From contig RPFO01002048.1 of the NCBI GenBank assembly GCA_009746045.1, positions 113,501-177,500 of the forward strand: a DNA stretch of 64,000 nucleotides, in the 5' to 3' direction. The notes under the pieces are model-generated. The model did not search any database, had not been told where the DNA came from, and worked only from the letters and a program-made list of their open reading frames with translations. Made by a program: the position numbers and the translations under genes. The number at the start of each line of letters is the position of its first letter. The first letter of the stretch is position 1. This document shows positions 12,931 to 24,440 of this stretch, piece by piece. The DNA is from Mesostigma viride (taxonomy: Eukaryota > Streptophyta > Mesostigmatophyceae > Mesostigmatales > Mesostigmataceae).

Positions 12931-13002
12931 AAATGTCTCAGGGACGACAGGGCACCCAGCTCGGGAGGAATGAAGCCGGATAGGTAGTTGGAGTCCACAT
13001 CC
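12931..13002 (-). CDS. LRR exon (72 nt)
   Basis: The minus-strand LRR has the core NYLSGFIPPELGALSSL, close to consensus. The donor is GTATGT (12925-12930) and the acceptor CAG at 13003-13005. It is phase 2 at both ends. The downstream intron flank resembles that of the exon at 12680-12751, showing a local tandem duplication of exon plus intron. Confidence 0.75.
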
Positions 13003-13005
13003 CTG

Positions 13006-13400
13006 TTTCGTTGGAGATATGCCAGGGAAATTGTGCAGACAAAAAGGAAAGAAAGGATGTTAAAGATTTATAAATACAAAATTAAGTGAATTAAGCATTC
13101 AGCAAAGCCAAAACCTAGCCCAATCCAAGCAGGCCTTTCACATAATGAATTGTAAAAATGCAAGAATAAAATTCATTACATTAATTCAGAATAATCGGGG
13201 GAAAAAAAACATCAAAAGGATGCACCGATTACACCAGGCATATTAAACAGGTATATCCAACTATGGGGCCAAAAAACTTTTGAGCCATAAAACAAATGCA
13301 GTTTGGCGCGAAGTTTCAAACCATCATTTGGGTATCAACTGACGTCATGAATTGATCAGAAACTGTAATCAAATCAATAAGTGACCGTAAAATTTTGTGT
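13006..13400. other. AT-rich stretch, nothing recognised
   Basis: AT-rich with no coding frame and no recognised repeat. It separates the LRR exon from the A repeat of DIRS copy 2. Confidence 0.5.
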
Positions 13401-13998
13401 CATGCGTCCTTGGCCCAGATGGCATTTTTTCGCCACGCAAATGTTGCGTCTGAACAAATGACACAATGTGGCGTTTTGATTGCCGGCAGCTTACATAAGG
13501 CTGCCGGGGCTATTAGGTCACATATTGCGTGAGAGAAAGAAACTAGATCTAGTTAATCACTACGCCATTAACCAAGAAACCTAGACAGTGGCAGGTTGCA
13601 TCTCAATGTAGCTCCTGCCACCTGGCCAAGAAAACCTGGCCAAAGCTTTGGCCGCAACTGATCCGGATCAGGCCGCACCAGCCTCAAAAGGTATGTCACG
13701 TGAACCCTATTACATAGTTATAGCGGCTACCCTTCCATCTCACTATAAAGAAACTATGTTCAGAAGCCACGATTCTAGTAACCGTGAAACTCAAGGGTAA
13801 CCAGACTCTTTATTAAAACAATGAGTGGAGCACATACAAAAGGCAGGCCACATCCCGGCCGCCGATGCTCATGGGAACACTTATTGCTTGGCAAAGGCTA
13901 GCCTTACACTTATATCCCTCCCTGGCGATCCATGCCAGGGGCAAAGAATCTAGCATAATGACATAGAAATGAACAACCGAACTAGGTGGAGGGCAATT

Positions 13999-14722
13999 TC
14001 AAAATAGCCCGCCATGCCTGAGGGCGGCAGGCGGCCATGGCCCGAAGAAGAACCTCAGGAAACTCCACCTCCAAACTGCGGTGCAAGCCCACATAATGGG
14101 CAACCTGCTACATAATGGAGCTGCTAAGCCAGCGCCCTTGGCCCTGGATGTCCCCCATGCTGCGACTCTCGAGGAAATTATGAGTGGCAACCCAATGCCG
14201 CAGCCCGTGAATGGTGAAAATTTGGGTGACCCCCAAGGCCTGAGTCGCATCCTGCCCAAGGCGCCTGAATTGCGGGTAGGTGAAAGGGAACACGGCCTCC
14301 CATGCGTGCTTACCCGAGATGCAGTGACGGAGGATGGTTTCAGACATCACATCTTCTACCACCACCGACTGAGTCTTGCCCTTAGAGGTCTTGGTAGACC
14401 TCAACAGCAGGGCGCCCCGCTGAGCCGGCCCAAGCCAAACGTCAGGCTGGAGCTGAGGTGCACATGGCCAACACGGAGGTTCAGCGCCTCCGAGATTCGC
14501 AGGTAATGGCGGAACACGATGAACACCAGCAGGCCCGCAAGGCGCTGACCTTGCATTACCATCGCGCTGCCAAGTGCAAACGCCACCTCCCATGGAATCG
14601 GAGGGGCACCGGGGGGCACAAGTGTTTTCCATCCAGCCAGGACGCCACGGGCCAAGTCCTGCCGCTTCACCATACCGGGATAACAAAGTTGCAACCCCAT
14701 CAAGGCATTGACACCCCCCGGC
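13999..14722 (-). pseudogene. Tyrosine recombinase remnant, DIRS copy 2
   Basis: The minus strand shows NALMGLQLCYPGMVKR, the box I region FRHYLRISEALNLR with its catalytic Arg, KTSKGKTQSVVVEDVMSET, and IFTIHGLRHWVATHNF. Box II has HGLRH, then WVAT in place of GGAT. The segments lie in different frames. The nucleophile-tyrosine region can be read beyond the frame break. The N-terminal third was removed by the deletion that also took RT and RNase H. Confidence 0.85.
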
Positions 14723-16444
14723 CATGAGCTTGCCCCATTCAGCCATGGAGCAGCCCCGGCTGGGCTTGGGCACATTCCAATACCTTGAGCTCGCCGCGAC
14801 CGCTGGCTTGATGCAGCTCTCTTCGCTGGCGTATATGTCCCGCCAGCTCAGCCGCATAGCCAACAAGTCGAGCAGCCGTGCCTTCCCCGCCACCTCTGCC
14901 TTTGGCAAACTCACCGCGTCCGCGCAGTTGTTCTTATTTATTCTGCTTCCCATGTATTTCATCAGCACCTTCTTGCTACTGGCCTGTCGCAACGCCCCTA
15001 CGCGGCGACTGTGCCAGGTGCAGTGCTTCTTGACCCTTGCAAGGGCCTCCTCGCCCCCCCCTCCCACAGCCAATTAAGCCAATGCACTACCTTGCATTGC
15101 AGTGTGTACTCGCGGTGGCGGCGCGTGGCACGCTGTTGCAGGTGTGCCGATCTCACCCTGCCCAACGCGGGGTACGCTGGCCCAAGTGGGTATGGCAGCG
15201 GGAAAAGGGAGCGGTCCCGCTGGGATTCCATTTCCCTATGTACTTGTTGGGCCTTGCTGAGCTTGTCCAAGAGGATCGCAGTTTGGAGAGCTGCCTTGAC
15301 AGCCGGGGTGGCTGACAATGCAGCCTCCTCCCCCAATGGCAGGAGGTGGCTTGTCACCTTCCACCCCCCCCTCCTTGCCCCTCCACCTGCAGCAAGGCCG
15401 CCACCACCCTCATTAGGTACAGTACTCCATGCCCACAAGCTATCCGGCTGCTGGGCCCAGCTCCTTGAGAAGGGTGTCCATGACCAATGCAATGTTCATG
15501 ACAATTTTCCTGTAACCCATGTTCCGCCAATGTCCAGGCTTGACTGTCATGACCCACAACCGGATTCCCATCCCATTGTCGCTGGCGTCCTCAACACCCC
15601 CGGCAGCACCCGCTCCGAAATCTGATATTTCACGCTCTTGGCTCAGCTCAGCAGCGCCAACCCTTTCGAGGCCTTGAAGTGGCTTCCCGCCCCCTCCATT
15701 CCTCCGAGCGCTGCCTTCAAACCTTGCATGAATTTCTCGGCTGCGACCTCCCCCTGGTCCTCCTCGTCGTCCTGATTTTCGGTTTCCAGAGGTGCCCCAA
15801 CGAAGTCGCCAACCTCGCCCTCGTTTCCTTTCCGACAGCCCCCCCACCTGCCGAACTTTTGGCCGTGCCTTTCGGATTGGCCATTTTTCGTTGCGCCGGT
15901 GTCGTTGGTGGCAGCGCCTCCTCCTCGTCCGCCGCGAGATCTACCACGGCCAGCAGTTTTGCCACCAACGCTTCGTTTGGGTCACGTGTGTCCAACACGT
16001 GGGCAACGTCAACGTGATCGACCAGCAACTGCACGACAGACTTCAGCTGGCTCGAGCTCCATGAGCTGGCGTCCGTCACCCAGTCCTTGGCACCAACGAC
16101 CTGCTTGACTGCCCCCACAGCCTAAAGTTGCGGGGCTGGTGCACTTGGCGAGCAGTGTGGCGAGCTGCTTCTTTTTGGCACTGAAGGCGACTGGCACGTG
16201 ACTGGCGGCAGCAGCCCGCGGTGTGGGCGTCCCGTCCTCCCTGCGCGCTGCGCCTGCCTTGCATGCTGTAGCCTTGCGCCCCTTCGGCATTGCTGCTCAG
16301 GGCAAAAAATGGCTCTGAGAGTGAAGGTTCGTCAAACCAGAGGTTCGTTTCCCCTGGCTTGCTGTCGCCGCCCTTGTGAAAAGAAAAGAATCCTTTTTTC
16401 GTGTTATGCGGCCTTGGCCCGGATGGCATTTTTTCGCCACGCAA
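14723..16444 (-). pseudogene. DIRS ORF1 (Gag-like) and RT-frame start, copy 2
   Basis: Frame-shifted minus-strand pieces give, in order, FFSFHKGGDSKPGETNLWF, VGAKDWVTDASSWSSSQL, RDPNEALVAKLLAVV, the region MTVKPGHWRNMGYRKIV, ATPAVKAALQTAILLDKLSK, and KAEVAGKARLLDLLAMR. The same order occurs in the plus-strand copy at 37.3-39.0 kb. No zinc knuckle was seen. The likely role is the structural protein of the retroelement, inferred from position only. Confidence 0.75.
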
Positions 16445-16707
16445 ATGTTGCGTCTGAACAAATGAAACAACTTGGCGTTCTAATTGCCAGCAGCTTACGT
16501 AAGGCTGCCGGGGCTATTAGGTCACATATTGCGCGAGAGAAAGAATATAGATCTAGTTAATCACTTCGCCCATTAACAAAGAAACCTAGACAGTGGCAGG
16601 TTTATATCTCAACGTAGCTCCTGCCACCTGGCCACGAAAAACTGGCCAAAGTTTTGACAACCACTGATCCGGATCAGGCCGCACCGGCCCCAAAAGGTAT
16701 GTCACGT

Positions 16708-18244
16708 CAGTGTTTTTAGTAAGGGTTTTTGTCCGCGTCAGCCTGGCTGACTTGCCGCCGTTGGCGGCGCGTCGGACGGCTGACTTGCCGCCGTTGGCGG
16801 CGCATCGGACGGCTGACTCGTTGCTACAGGGCCTAACGATCCCTGCATAGATTAGGGTTGGAGCACATGTCTAGCTTTTGAGTTCTGACTTGTGAAAGCA
16901 GCGAGAAATGGGTTCCATGATACAAAATTCAGAATAACATGACCTACTTCGACTGTTTTTCTGAACTTACTGTTACAATACTAAGTCCTACACATCCACA
17001 TTGCCACAGCCGAGAACGGCACACACACATCAAACTAATTTAACTTTTTTTAAAAAAACTTTATTGATGAGCTGATTGAGCTCGTGAACACTAGCGATGA
17101 CCCAGCTAGCGGCATGGCAAAATGATTATTCTCCTCTTAGAACAAGCTACAAACCTAGCTACTAGGAAACTGGCAGTAACACAACGTAGGTCTAGGAAGG
17201 CTTGGGCCTTAAACCTTGGGCCTCACTTGAACTTCGTTTTCCTAGCTGAGGAGCTGGGATTAAAACAACCTAGGTCTAGGAAAGCTTGGGCCTTGGGCCT
17301 CACTTGAACATTTTCCCCCTAAGCCTAGGGATGTATGGGAATAATTGCTGCGGTTCAGCGCGTCTGCTGCCTGGCCTACGCCAACAATGGCGCGCGGACC
17401 AGGCGCAGGCGCTTTGGCCGTGTCGGCCGCCTGTTTCGGCCTTAAAAAAGCTGCGATTACCCCAGATTTAAGTTTTCCCAGTGTTCCTTCCGGCGCCATC
17501 CCTTCACCCAAAAACTGCCAACCCCCAGGTCGCTAAATTTGCTAGTTGACTATCGGACTAAACCATTAACGTTGTAAAATGTTGATACAATATTACTGAC
17601 CCGGCCCGAAATTTCCCTAAGCATCTAGTAATGGACAGAATTCTTTCTTATGCAAACAAATCTACAGCGTTAATAAACACACCTGGAATTGAATTCGATT
17701 CAAAGCAATCTGTAAATCAGGCAACCTCGCAACGCTTCATCAATCAGCTCATCAATCATATTCCTAAAACCTTTGCCATCATCGAGACATCGACCATTGC
17801 CAGTCGTCCTGGGTTACAACTTTACATTCGTCTAGAACTATCGTCACTCTCGCCGCCAAGCAGGCTAAGGGCCGGCGGGTATGGGCATGATAACGGCCTA
17901 GAATCTTGAAGCATATCAACGAACAGACCTGAACTGGTGAACTTGAATTCGTAGATATCCAGTACGAAGTTAGCACTTCAGTGGACTTCAGTACATTAGT
18001 AGGTACCCACTATATATTGACCCTGTCTGACGCATAGACTCGGTGCCCATAAGTACTGAGTACTGACGTGCTGCCTGAATTTACGCGTCAGACGACTGAC
18101 GTGAGGACAAAATTTACGCGTCAATCGACTGACGCAGAGCCAAAATTTACGCGTCAGCTGTCTGACGCGCGGACGAAAAAGTCTGACGCGTCAGACACTG
18201 ACGCGTCAGCGGCTGACGCACACGTCCCGTTACTAAAAACACTG
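16708..18244. mobile_element. hAT-type non-autonomous element, 1.54 kb
   Basis: The ends are perfect inverted repeats beginning CAGTGTTTTTAGTAA. The 8 bp tgtcacgt is present on both sides (16700-16707 and 18245-18252) and once in uninterrupted A repeats such as the one near 61190. An 8-bp target duplication with CAGTG-type ends is characteristic of the hAT superfamily. Subterminal regions are packed with CGTCAG/CTGACG motifs, especially at 18069-18220. There is no transposase frame, so movement would need an enzyme from elsewhere. Confidence 0.9.
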
Positions 18245-18347
18245 TGTCACGTGAACCCTATAACCTAGCTATAGCGGCTACCCTTCCATTGTCGTCAGCT
18301 ACCCTTCCATCTTACTATAAAGAAACTATGTTCAGAGAACCACGATA

Positions 18348-18997
18348 CTTGGTGCCTAGGTTCGGCCATATGCTAGTGTACTCGCCAATAAGGCGACCGA
18401 CACGGATATCAACCTATGTACGCTACGCGGGAGCTCACGCACTCACAATCAACGTAGAAACAACACGGGACTGATTGGGTACTGTAGGGAGGAGATCACA
18501 CGGCCCAGGGGTAATCCGTTACATGACCGATCCAATAGCCTAGCACACCTCTGGTGAACTTAACCCCCGCCCAGACAGGATCTCAGCCATGTGCAGGTAA
18601 CTCTGTCATGCAGATAGTACATACATGGGACGGAATAGGTCCACACATCGCAGCACAGACATGCAGGGCCATTGAAGCTGACTCAATGCCTTCCGTATCC
18701 GTACATACACTCCGATATGTATGCGAATCCGACATGGTATACGTAGACGACTTGAGACAGAATAACTTACAGGTAACGTGGGGCTATGTACATTCCCAAT
18801 GCCTGTAGTAGCCACGAGAGCATTTCAAAAGAGCTTTGTGTACATCAAGCTGTAGTGATCAGTTATACAAACTAGCCTGTTTTGTGATCATTCGTCAATG
18901 CCACACATCAAATAGTTATGTATATGGTTCCACGTACACATGTATTTCAACTAAGTGCAAGCAGTCTGTTGGGCGACAGTACATCAGGAAAACTTAC
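18348..18997. other. No clear gene
   Basis: This lies between the outer end of DIRS copy 2 and an LRR exon. Short frames only. No repeat family was recognised. Confidence 0.5.
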
Positions 18998-19069
18998 AAG
19001 GACTCCAAGGAGGACAGGCCGCCCAGCTCTGCCGGAATGTAGCCAGACAAATAATTATAATCGACATCC
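18998..19069 (-). CDS. LRR exon (72 nt)
   Basis: The minus-strand LRR has the core NYLSGYIPAELGGLSSL, near consensus. The donor is GTAAGT (18992-18997) and the acceptor CAG at 19070-19072. Both ends are phase 2. The intron upstream in transcription contains a segment (19225-19390) that recurs at 46500-46655. Confidence 0.78.
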
Positions 19070-19224
19070 CTGTTTGCGGGTCACCAGAATGCAGTACCAA
19101 CAGCCAAGCATAAGTTGTCAGCATGATATGTACATAATTTACAAGTGTGTGCAGTAAGATTGTTCCATGTGGCATGCAATTCCAAATATGAGTTGTTACT
19201 GCCTAACATACTGAATTACCCAAC

Positions 19225-19390
19225 AGGCCAAAAGTGGGACCCATTTCTGGCCTTGCTTTGCTTTGCATGCATCACCACAAAACATCAAATTTACTACAGT
19301 ATGTGTGCTAGCCCTATACGGTGGAACTACACAGAATTGTCTACAAGATGGCAACACGGCCATCTGTATGCTAGGGTGAGCACACTATTC
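19225..19390. repeat. Intron segment shared with 46500-46655
   Basis: Shared blocks include catcaccacaaaacatcaaa, tatgtgtgctagc and acggccatctgtatgctagg. One copy lies upstream of an LRR exon and the other next to the LRR-derived minisatellite, so it was probably copied together with LRR-gene DNA. Confidence 0.75.
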
Positions 19391-19599
19391 TGTTTTCTCT
19401 GAATTTAGTTTAATTAGCGCATCATGCAGGAAAGATAGGGCCGCTATGTTTTGGCCTGCATGTGGAAGGCTGTCTGAGACATGGGCTGACTGATCCGTTC
19501 TCTGCAAGGGGTATCATGCTCTCCCAAATACCTTGAAAGACTCAGTTGTTATAAGGGTCGGTGGTTATTAAGTAGTGGTCCGAAAAAATTAACAGCAGG
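19391..19599. other. Nothing recognised
   Basis: Short spacer before the solo DIRS terminal unit, with no feature seen. Confidence 0.4.
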
Positions 19600-20208
19600 T
19601 TCTATTAACCGTGGACATCCAGGGAAACCATAATCTTTATGAAAACAGTGAGTGGAGCACATACAAAAGGCAGGCCCCATCCCGGCAGCTGATGCTAGTC
19701 ATGGGAACAATAACTGTTTGTCAAGGGCTAGCCTTACCCCCGAGACACGCGGGGAGGGTGGTCGGGAAAAGAAAAGAGACCGACCTGATCTATGTGGGTT
19801 TGCTTTTGTCTTTTTTGCGTGTCACGCGGCCTTGGCTCGGACGGCATTTTCTCGCCACGCAAATTTTGCATCTGAGCAAATGACGCAATGTGGCGTTCGG
19901 ATTGCCGGCGGCTTACGTAAGGCTGCCGAGGCTTTTAGGTCGCATATTGCGTGAGAGAAAGAATCTAGATCTAGTTAATCACTGCATCATTAACAAACAA
20001 ACCTACTGAGACAGCGCCAGGTTTCTATCTCAAAGGACGTGCTGCCACCTGGCCAGGAAAGCCTGGCCAAATTTGTTGTCACTACCCATCCGGATCAGGC
20101 TGCACCCGCCTCAAAAGGTATGTCACGTGAACCCTATAACCTAACTACATGTATAGCGGCTACCCATCCATCTCACGCATCTCAGGAAACCTTTGTTCAG
20201 AGAACCAC
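19600..20208 (-). mobile_element. Solo A-B terminal unit of the DIRS family
   Basis: A complete A repeat next to a complete B repeat, in the same order as the A2-B2 end of the best copy at 60674-61267, with no coding DNA on either side. It starts at tctattaaccgtgg (B outer end) and stops at agaaccac (A outer end). This is the split-repeat equivalent of a solo LTR and implies recombination or integration of a short circle. Confidence 0.8.
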
Positions 20209-20607
20209 TAATTTATACGACTTGCTTGCAAAGATTTCTAATTGTACACCGGCAGTGAAGCTAGGGACCTGTAGGGTAGGCTGGTTTGCTTAACCATTCT
20301 TTGGCCGATTGTTTAAGTGAGTCGTGATTAATAATGGTATAGTGGACTCGGACCGGCCCAAGGGGTCGATGGGCGAGATCTATGCTTGTCAGTCTTGGGA
20401 ACCTTGTACAACTACCTGTACGGTTAACGCACTAGCCTGGGGGTGCGTGGCCACATTATTTGTAGCCCTGTGGCGTTTTCAGCACCGTTCAGGCCGGTGC
20501 GGGACGCATGCCGGTGTTAATTAATTTAGGATGATGTCAGCTTGTGTGCCAGCGGACCATGCCTTAAACAAGCTAGGCCGGCAATGATCCGCAATTCGGT
20601 GTTAGAA
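20209..20607. other. No gene seen
   Basis: Spacer between the solo A-B unit and the mini split-repeat element. No coding frame or repeat was recognised. Confidence 0.4.
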
Positions 20608-20854
20608 CTCTGAACGTAGTTTCTTTATAACAGATGAGAATGAACGCCGCTATGTGAGTGGTATTACGGGACGGTGGGCCTTGGGCTGGACCGGTTCCAT
20701 GAGTTAGAGTTAGTTGGCCAGTTTTGTATGGCCATTTCTAGTTCGTTAAGTTCAGTAGCAATTAAGTTACTGTTGCTGACGGCTCATGAGGCGAGCCCGG
20801 GCTACGCCGCCCTAAAGTGCCATTTGCACGATGTTCTAGGTCTCTTTTTCTTGT
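20608..20854 (+). repeat. Terminal repeat A1
   Basis: First copy of the 247-bp A repeat. It contains a duplicated 60-codon open frame that is simply a passenger of the repeat. Confidence 0.85.
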
Positions 20855-21858
20855 AATCGGATGTATGGGGTATGGGTATGGCGGATTACAAGAAATTTAA
20901 TGCTGCCCTAATCGCGTCAGCCTTCTTGGCTGGCGGTGGCCGATTAGAGATGGCGCGTGACTGACATAGCTTGAACAGTCACGTGACTGTAAAAAAGAAA
21001 TTAAAATTACCCTCGTCGGTTTTCTCCCCGCAGCTGGGTTCTTGGCCGACGAGAGACTATAAAATACTTCGCGTTTGCCTGCGCGTGGCACCTGTACGGA
21101 ACTCTGAAACCATGAGTAAGATTTCCGTGCCACGCTGCAGTGCCTACCGCTTTGCTGCGGAATGTCGCAGCAGGGTTGCAGTTCCTTACTGCTGACTGCC
21201 GAAGGAAGGGTGGTCGGGTTACTTTTAGTGGGCATTGTGATGGACGACAAGTCTGTCGGCCTTCACGTAAGTAGAAAAATATTTACCAGCATCCGCTCTT
21301 ATGGGTGCGTGAGGTCTCGGAAATGTGGTAGGGACGGACTCCGGAATTATGCAATATTTCGATTCAGACCGAGACTTAAGGGGCCAGTTTAACAGACGGA
21401 CGTGGGCCGGGCAGGACCAAATATTTTGGCCGGCCCAGTTGCGCTTGCGCTTTATCGGCCGCTGGGGTGTGTGATGAGAGCCTGCTCATCAACTAAAACC
21501 TGAAATATGGAAAGTTACCCCCCCAGGTGACAACGTTGACAGTAATCGAGATATGGTGGCATCGGGTGTCGTCCTACAAGTTGTCGTCACGTTAGGGCGG
21601 CACTGGCCTTTGAGGGAGGTCCGTGATCGTTAAACGAGGCGTCTTCTTCCTTGTCTTTGCGTGCACATTCAACACCCTCTTTTACTGGCCGAGGGTGGAA
21701 GGCTGGGGGGGGCCCTGCGAAGGGTTATCGTGCATGAGGCTTGCTACAGCCGCCGGCGATTGTAATGGTCGTGACCGTTGCGGCAGGGCAGCCTCGAGAG
21801 CCACTGAGCGAAAGTGGTTGGCGGAGCTTTGGAGATAAAGCACCAGGAAAGGGGGGTT

Positions 21859-21983
21859 GGGTAACGAGAACTACAATCAATCATGAAATGGGTGCAGCGT
21901 GGCAGGCTCACTCATGGGTTCTGTAATTGCCCACTTATTGTTTTAATCAAATGTTGGTGGATTGGTTATAGTGGGAATAGAAT
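21859..21983 (+). repeat. Internal repeat B1
   Basis: The 125-bp block gggtaacgagaactac to gtgggaatagaat, repeated at 22273-22397. Confidence 0.85.
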
Positions 21984-21990
21984 CGGTGTT

Positions 21991-22237
21991 CTCTGAACGT
22001 AGTTTCTTTATAACAGATGAGAATGAACGCCGCTATGTGAGTGGTACTACGGGACGGTGGGCCTTGGGCTGGACCGGTTCCATGAGTTAGAATTAGTTGG
22101 CCAGTTTTGTATGGCCATTTCTAGTTCGTTAAGTTCAGTAGCAATTAAGTTACTGTTGCTGACGGCTCATGAGGCGAGCCCGGGCTACGCCGCCCTAAAG
22201 TGCCATTTGCACGATGTTCTAGGTCTCTTTTTCTTGT
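21991..22237 (+). repeat. Internal repeat A2
   Basis: Second copy of A, immediately after B1 (7-bp spacer). Same length as A1. Confidence 0.85.
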
Positions 22238-22272
22238 CCCGCCCTCCCTCCCTCTTCTTGTGTTTGTTTCTA

Positions 22273-22397
22273 GGGTAACGAGAACTACAATCAATCATGA
22301 AATGGGTGCAGCGTGGCAGGCTCACTCATGGGTTCTGTAATTGCCCACTTATTGTTTTAATCAAATGTTGGTGGATTGGTAATAGTGGGAATAGAAT
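22273..22397 (+). repeat. Terminal repeat B2
   Basis: Second copy of B, separated from A2 by a 35-bp CT-rich spacer. It differs from B1 at about one base. Confidence 0.85.
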
Positions 22398-22738
22398 GCT
22401 TCTTTCACATGATGGCGGCAGTGGCCGCCTGTGCAAAATTGCACATTCTAGCGCGGGTTGCATCTGCCTTGTAGCCGAGGCAGATGGTGGAGCAACCGCT
22501 AAGTTGTTCGACTAAGCATAGCAGAGTTGGTCACGCAACGGAAAGAAAATTCAAATTCACCCCCATGCCGTTTTCCCCGGCTGCGGGTCTTTTTGACATG
22601 GGCAGAGGATGGGGTGCTACTTCGGCGGTTCGACCAGCTTCGGCGGAGCTGCTCATAAGTATCTAAAACAGCTATTGGTGTCACATCGCAGACTTGCAAG
22701 CCACCTTGCAATGGTGCGTGTGTCGTGGCATAGACTCT
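22398..22738. other. Nothing recognised
   Basis: Spacer between two mobile elements without an identified feature. Confidence 0.4.
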
Positions 22739-22742
22739 TTAA

Positions 22743-24436
22743 CCCCTAAATGGTCTGAGATCCTGCCGATAAATCGGCTGGATCTTCACAATTTTGCAAA
22801 CCAGATGCCATCCAACCTACCCATATCCAATGGCTGTCCTTGGGGGCCAAGCATGTCCATGAGTTGCCCTTCGGGTTGGTATATCACAACTTCACATATA
22901 TGCAGGGTAGGCCATATATAACTGCCGTCAAAGTAAGGGGGGTCAAGACGCGCGTTTTCATTTTTGGTAGAATGTGCATTTTGAATTATGTTATAAGACC
23001 TAGGCACCTACCACTTCAGGGATGATAAACAATTAGTTGCTGAACAGTTTGAGCCATTGGGGTCATCATTTGGGTGGGTATACCAGCAGTTACACCCAGT
23101 ACAGCCCATAGGGGTACCGTTGGTAAAAAGCAACCAAGGGGGTAAGGGTGGGCATACTACCTACTAATATGGCCACCAACCATGCCAAACAATACATTTC
23201 CCTTCCACAATGATGGGGAAACATAACTGCATCATCACACTGCCCTTACATGGCACCTATGTGCAGGTGCTACCTTGTCCATGCACGTAGGTAACGTGGT
23301 ACGGATACCCTACGCAAGGCATGCATTCTAGGAGGCAGCCACCAACAAACTAGTGATGTTGAGCCTATTTCAGCCTGCCCTAGCAAGGATAAACTAGGCC
23401 TAAGCTGCTATAGCTTGCCAGGTGATGGCCAGCACACCTGGTGGCACATGCTGTCAATGGGAAGCTTTTACTCACCAGTTACGTGCTTGATGATGCCACA
23501 GAGACCAGCCAACTGCCTCACACTCATGCAATATGTGTATGGGAAATGTATAACAAACATATATGGAGGTATTCAAACCCATACAGCCTCTAAAACTTAT
23601 CACCATCACCCTGTGGCAGGTCAACTGACTGAGGGAAGCATCTAAGAAGGGTGTTTTAGAAAGGGGCCAGGCCAGGGTCAAGAAAGAGCATGAATTATGC
23701 AAAAAGAATGTGCTACACAAGCTAGAACGTATATATAAACGTCAAACATCGATAGGAAAACGATGCTTAAGCTTTACCAGGCATGGATGGCGTTACCTTG
23801 GCCCAGGCGGTGGCCGCAAAATGGCGCATTTCGGCACACCAAAGTTGTGCAGCATGGTCGCTGGATTCGGCGATTTCTGGCCACCCTTGCACGTTTACGA
23901 CTGAATGAAATGTATCATAAAAAGTACAAAGAAACCGATATATCCTTTAAAATACGCCGGAAAGGTATTGCTGTCAACGTTTCTATCGTCCGGCCTGATC
24001 GCAGTTTTTTTCCAGCAAGAACGCTGCCGACACCTATCAAATGGCATTCCCGCGAACCAAAAATTGGGCTGTATGATCTTTAGGACGTATAAAATCAATA
24101 TCCTAAGTTTGGTCAGAAAATTCGAACGAAAACGTAAATGCCATGCGTGGGCGCAAGCCGCCATGGCCAGGTCGTCGTTTTCCGGAATGCACGTTGTACG
24201 TGAAAAAGTACCCTGACCCCTTGTACTTTGACCGGCCAGAACACCTCTATAACTTTGTCAGAAGTATGCAAACCCATATACCATGCTTTAGAGTATTTTA
24301 TAAACTTTCGATCTTCTCAGCTAAACGTTTCCTAATTCTCAATAGTTTTCGCGGCATTCGGTCGCCCGAGAAGGGGCCGATGCATCGGCTGGAACTCGAT
24401 TTTTGGCGGAAAATCGGCCGCAAGACCATTTAGGGG
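22743..24436 (+). mobile_element. TTAA-flanked inverted-repeat element, copy 1
   Basis: The ends CCCCTAAATGGTC and GACCATTTAGGGG are inverted repeats, flanked on both sides by TTAA (22739-22742, 24437-24440). This fits piggyBac-type transposition, which duplicates TTAA and uses short CCC-starting inverted ends. Two further copies lie inverted at 53196-54900 and 54905-56657. Only short frames are present, none with a recognisable transposase, so the family is non-autonomous here. Confidence 0.8.
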
Positions 24437-24440
24437 TTAA

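Larger units (their letters stand above)
13400..18347 (-). mobile_element. DIRS-like copy 2 with nested hAT
   Basis: On the minus strand the order is A1 (18347-18253 and 16707-16445, interrupted by a hAT element), Gag-like ORF1 (16444 to about 15000), start of the RT frame (to about 14725), a deletion, recombinase C-terminal half (to 13999), B1 (about 13910-13772) and A2 (about 13771-13400). No B2 follows A2, so the 3' end is lost. Frameshifts are scattered through the coding part. Confidence 0.85.
20608..22397 (+). mobile_element. Non-autonomous split-direct-repeat (DIRS-like) element
   Basis: The layout is A1 (20608-20854), a ~1-kb body, B1 (21859-21983), A2 (21991-22237) and B2 (22273-22397). 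A1 and A2 are both 247 bp and B1 and B2 both 125 bp, each pair almost identical. The outer start, CTCTGAACGTAGTTTC, resembles the A start of the large DIRS family (CTCTGAACATAGTTTC). The body has only short frames and no RT or recombinase. It is probably moved by enzymes of the related full-length family. Confidence 0.85.

Noticed and set aside
18770-18830. Possible extra minus-strand exon with GTAAGT and CTACAG
   Set aside because: The intervening sequence has an in-frame stop in the LRR phase and no LRR motif.
20674-20856. 60-codon frame repeated at 22057-22278
   Set aside because: It is duplicated because it lies in the A repeat; the length differs at the second copy and no domain is visible.
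23763-24433. Frames of ~100 codons shared by the TTAA-elements (also 53238-53812, 54908-55573)
   Set aside because: They recur only because the elements are repeats. Frames overlap in several phases and have no DDE or DDD transposase motif.
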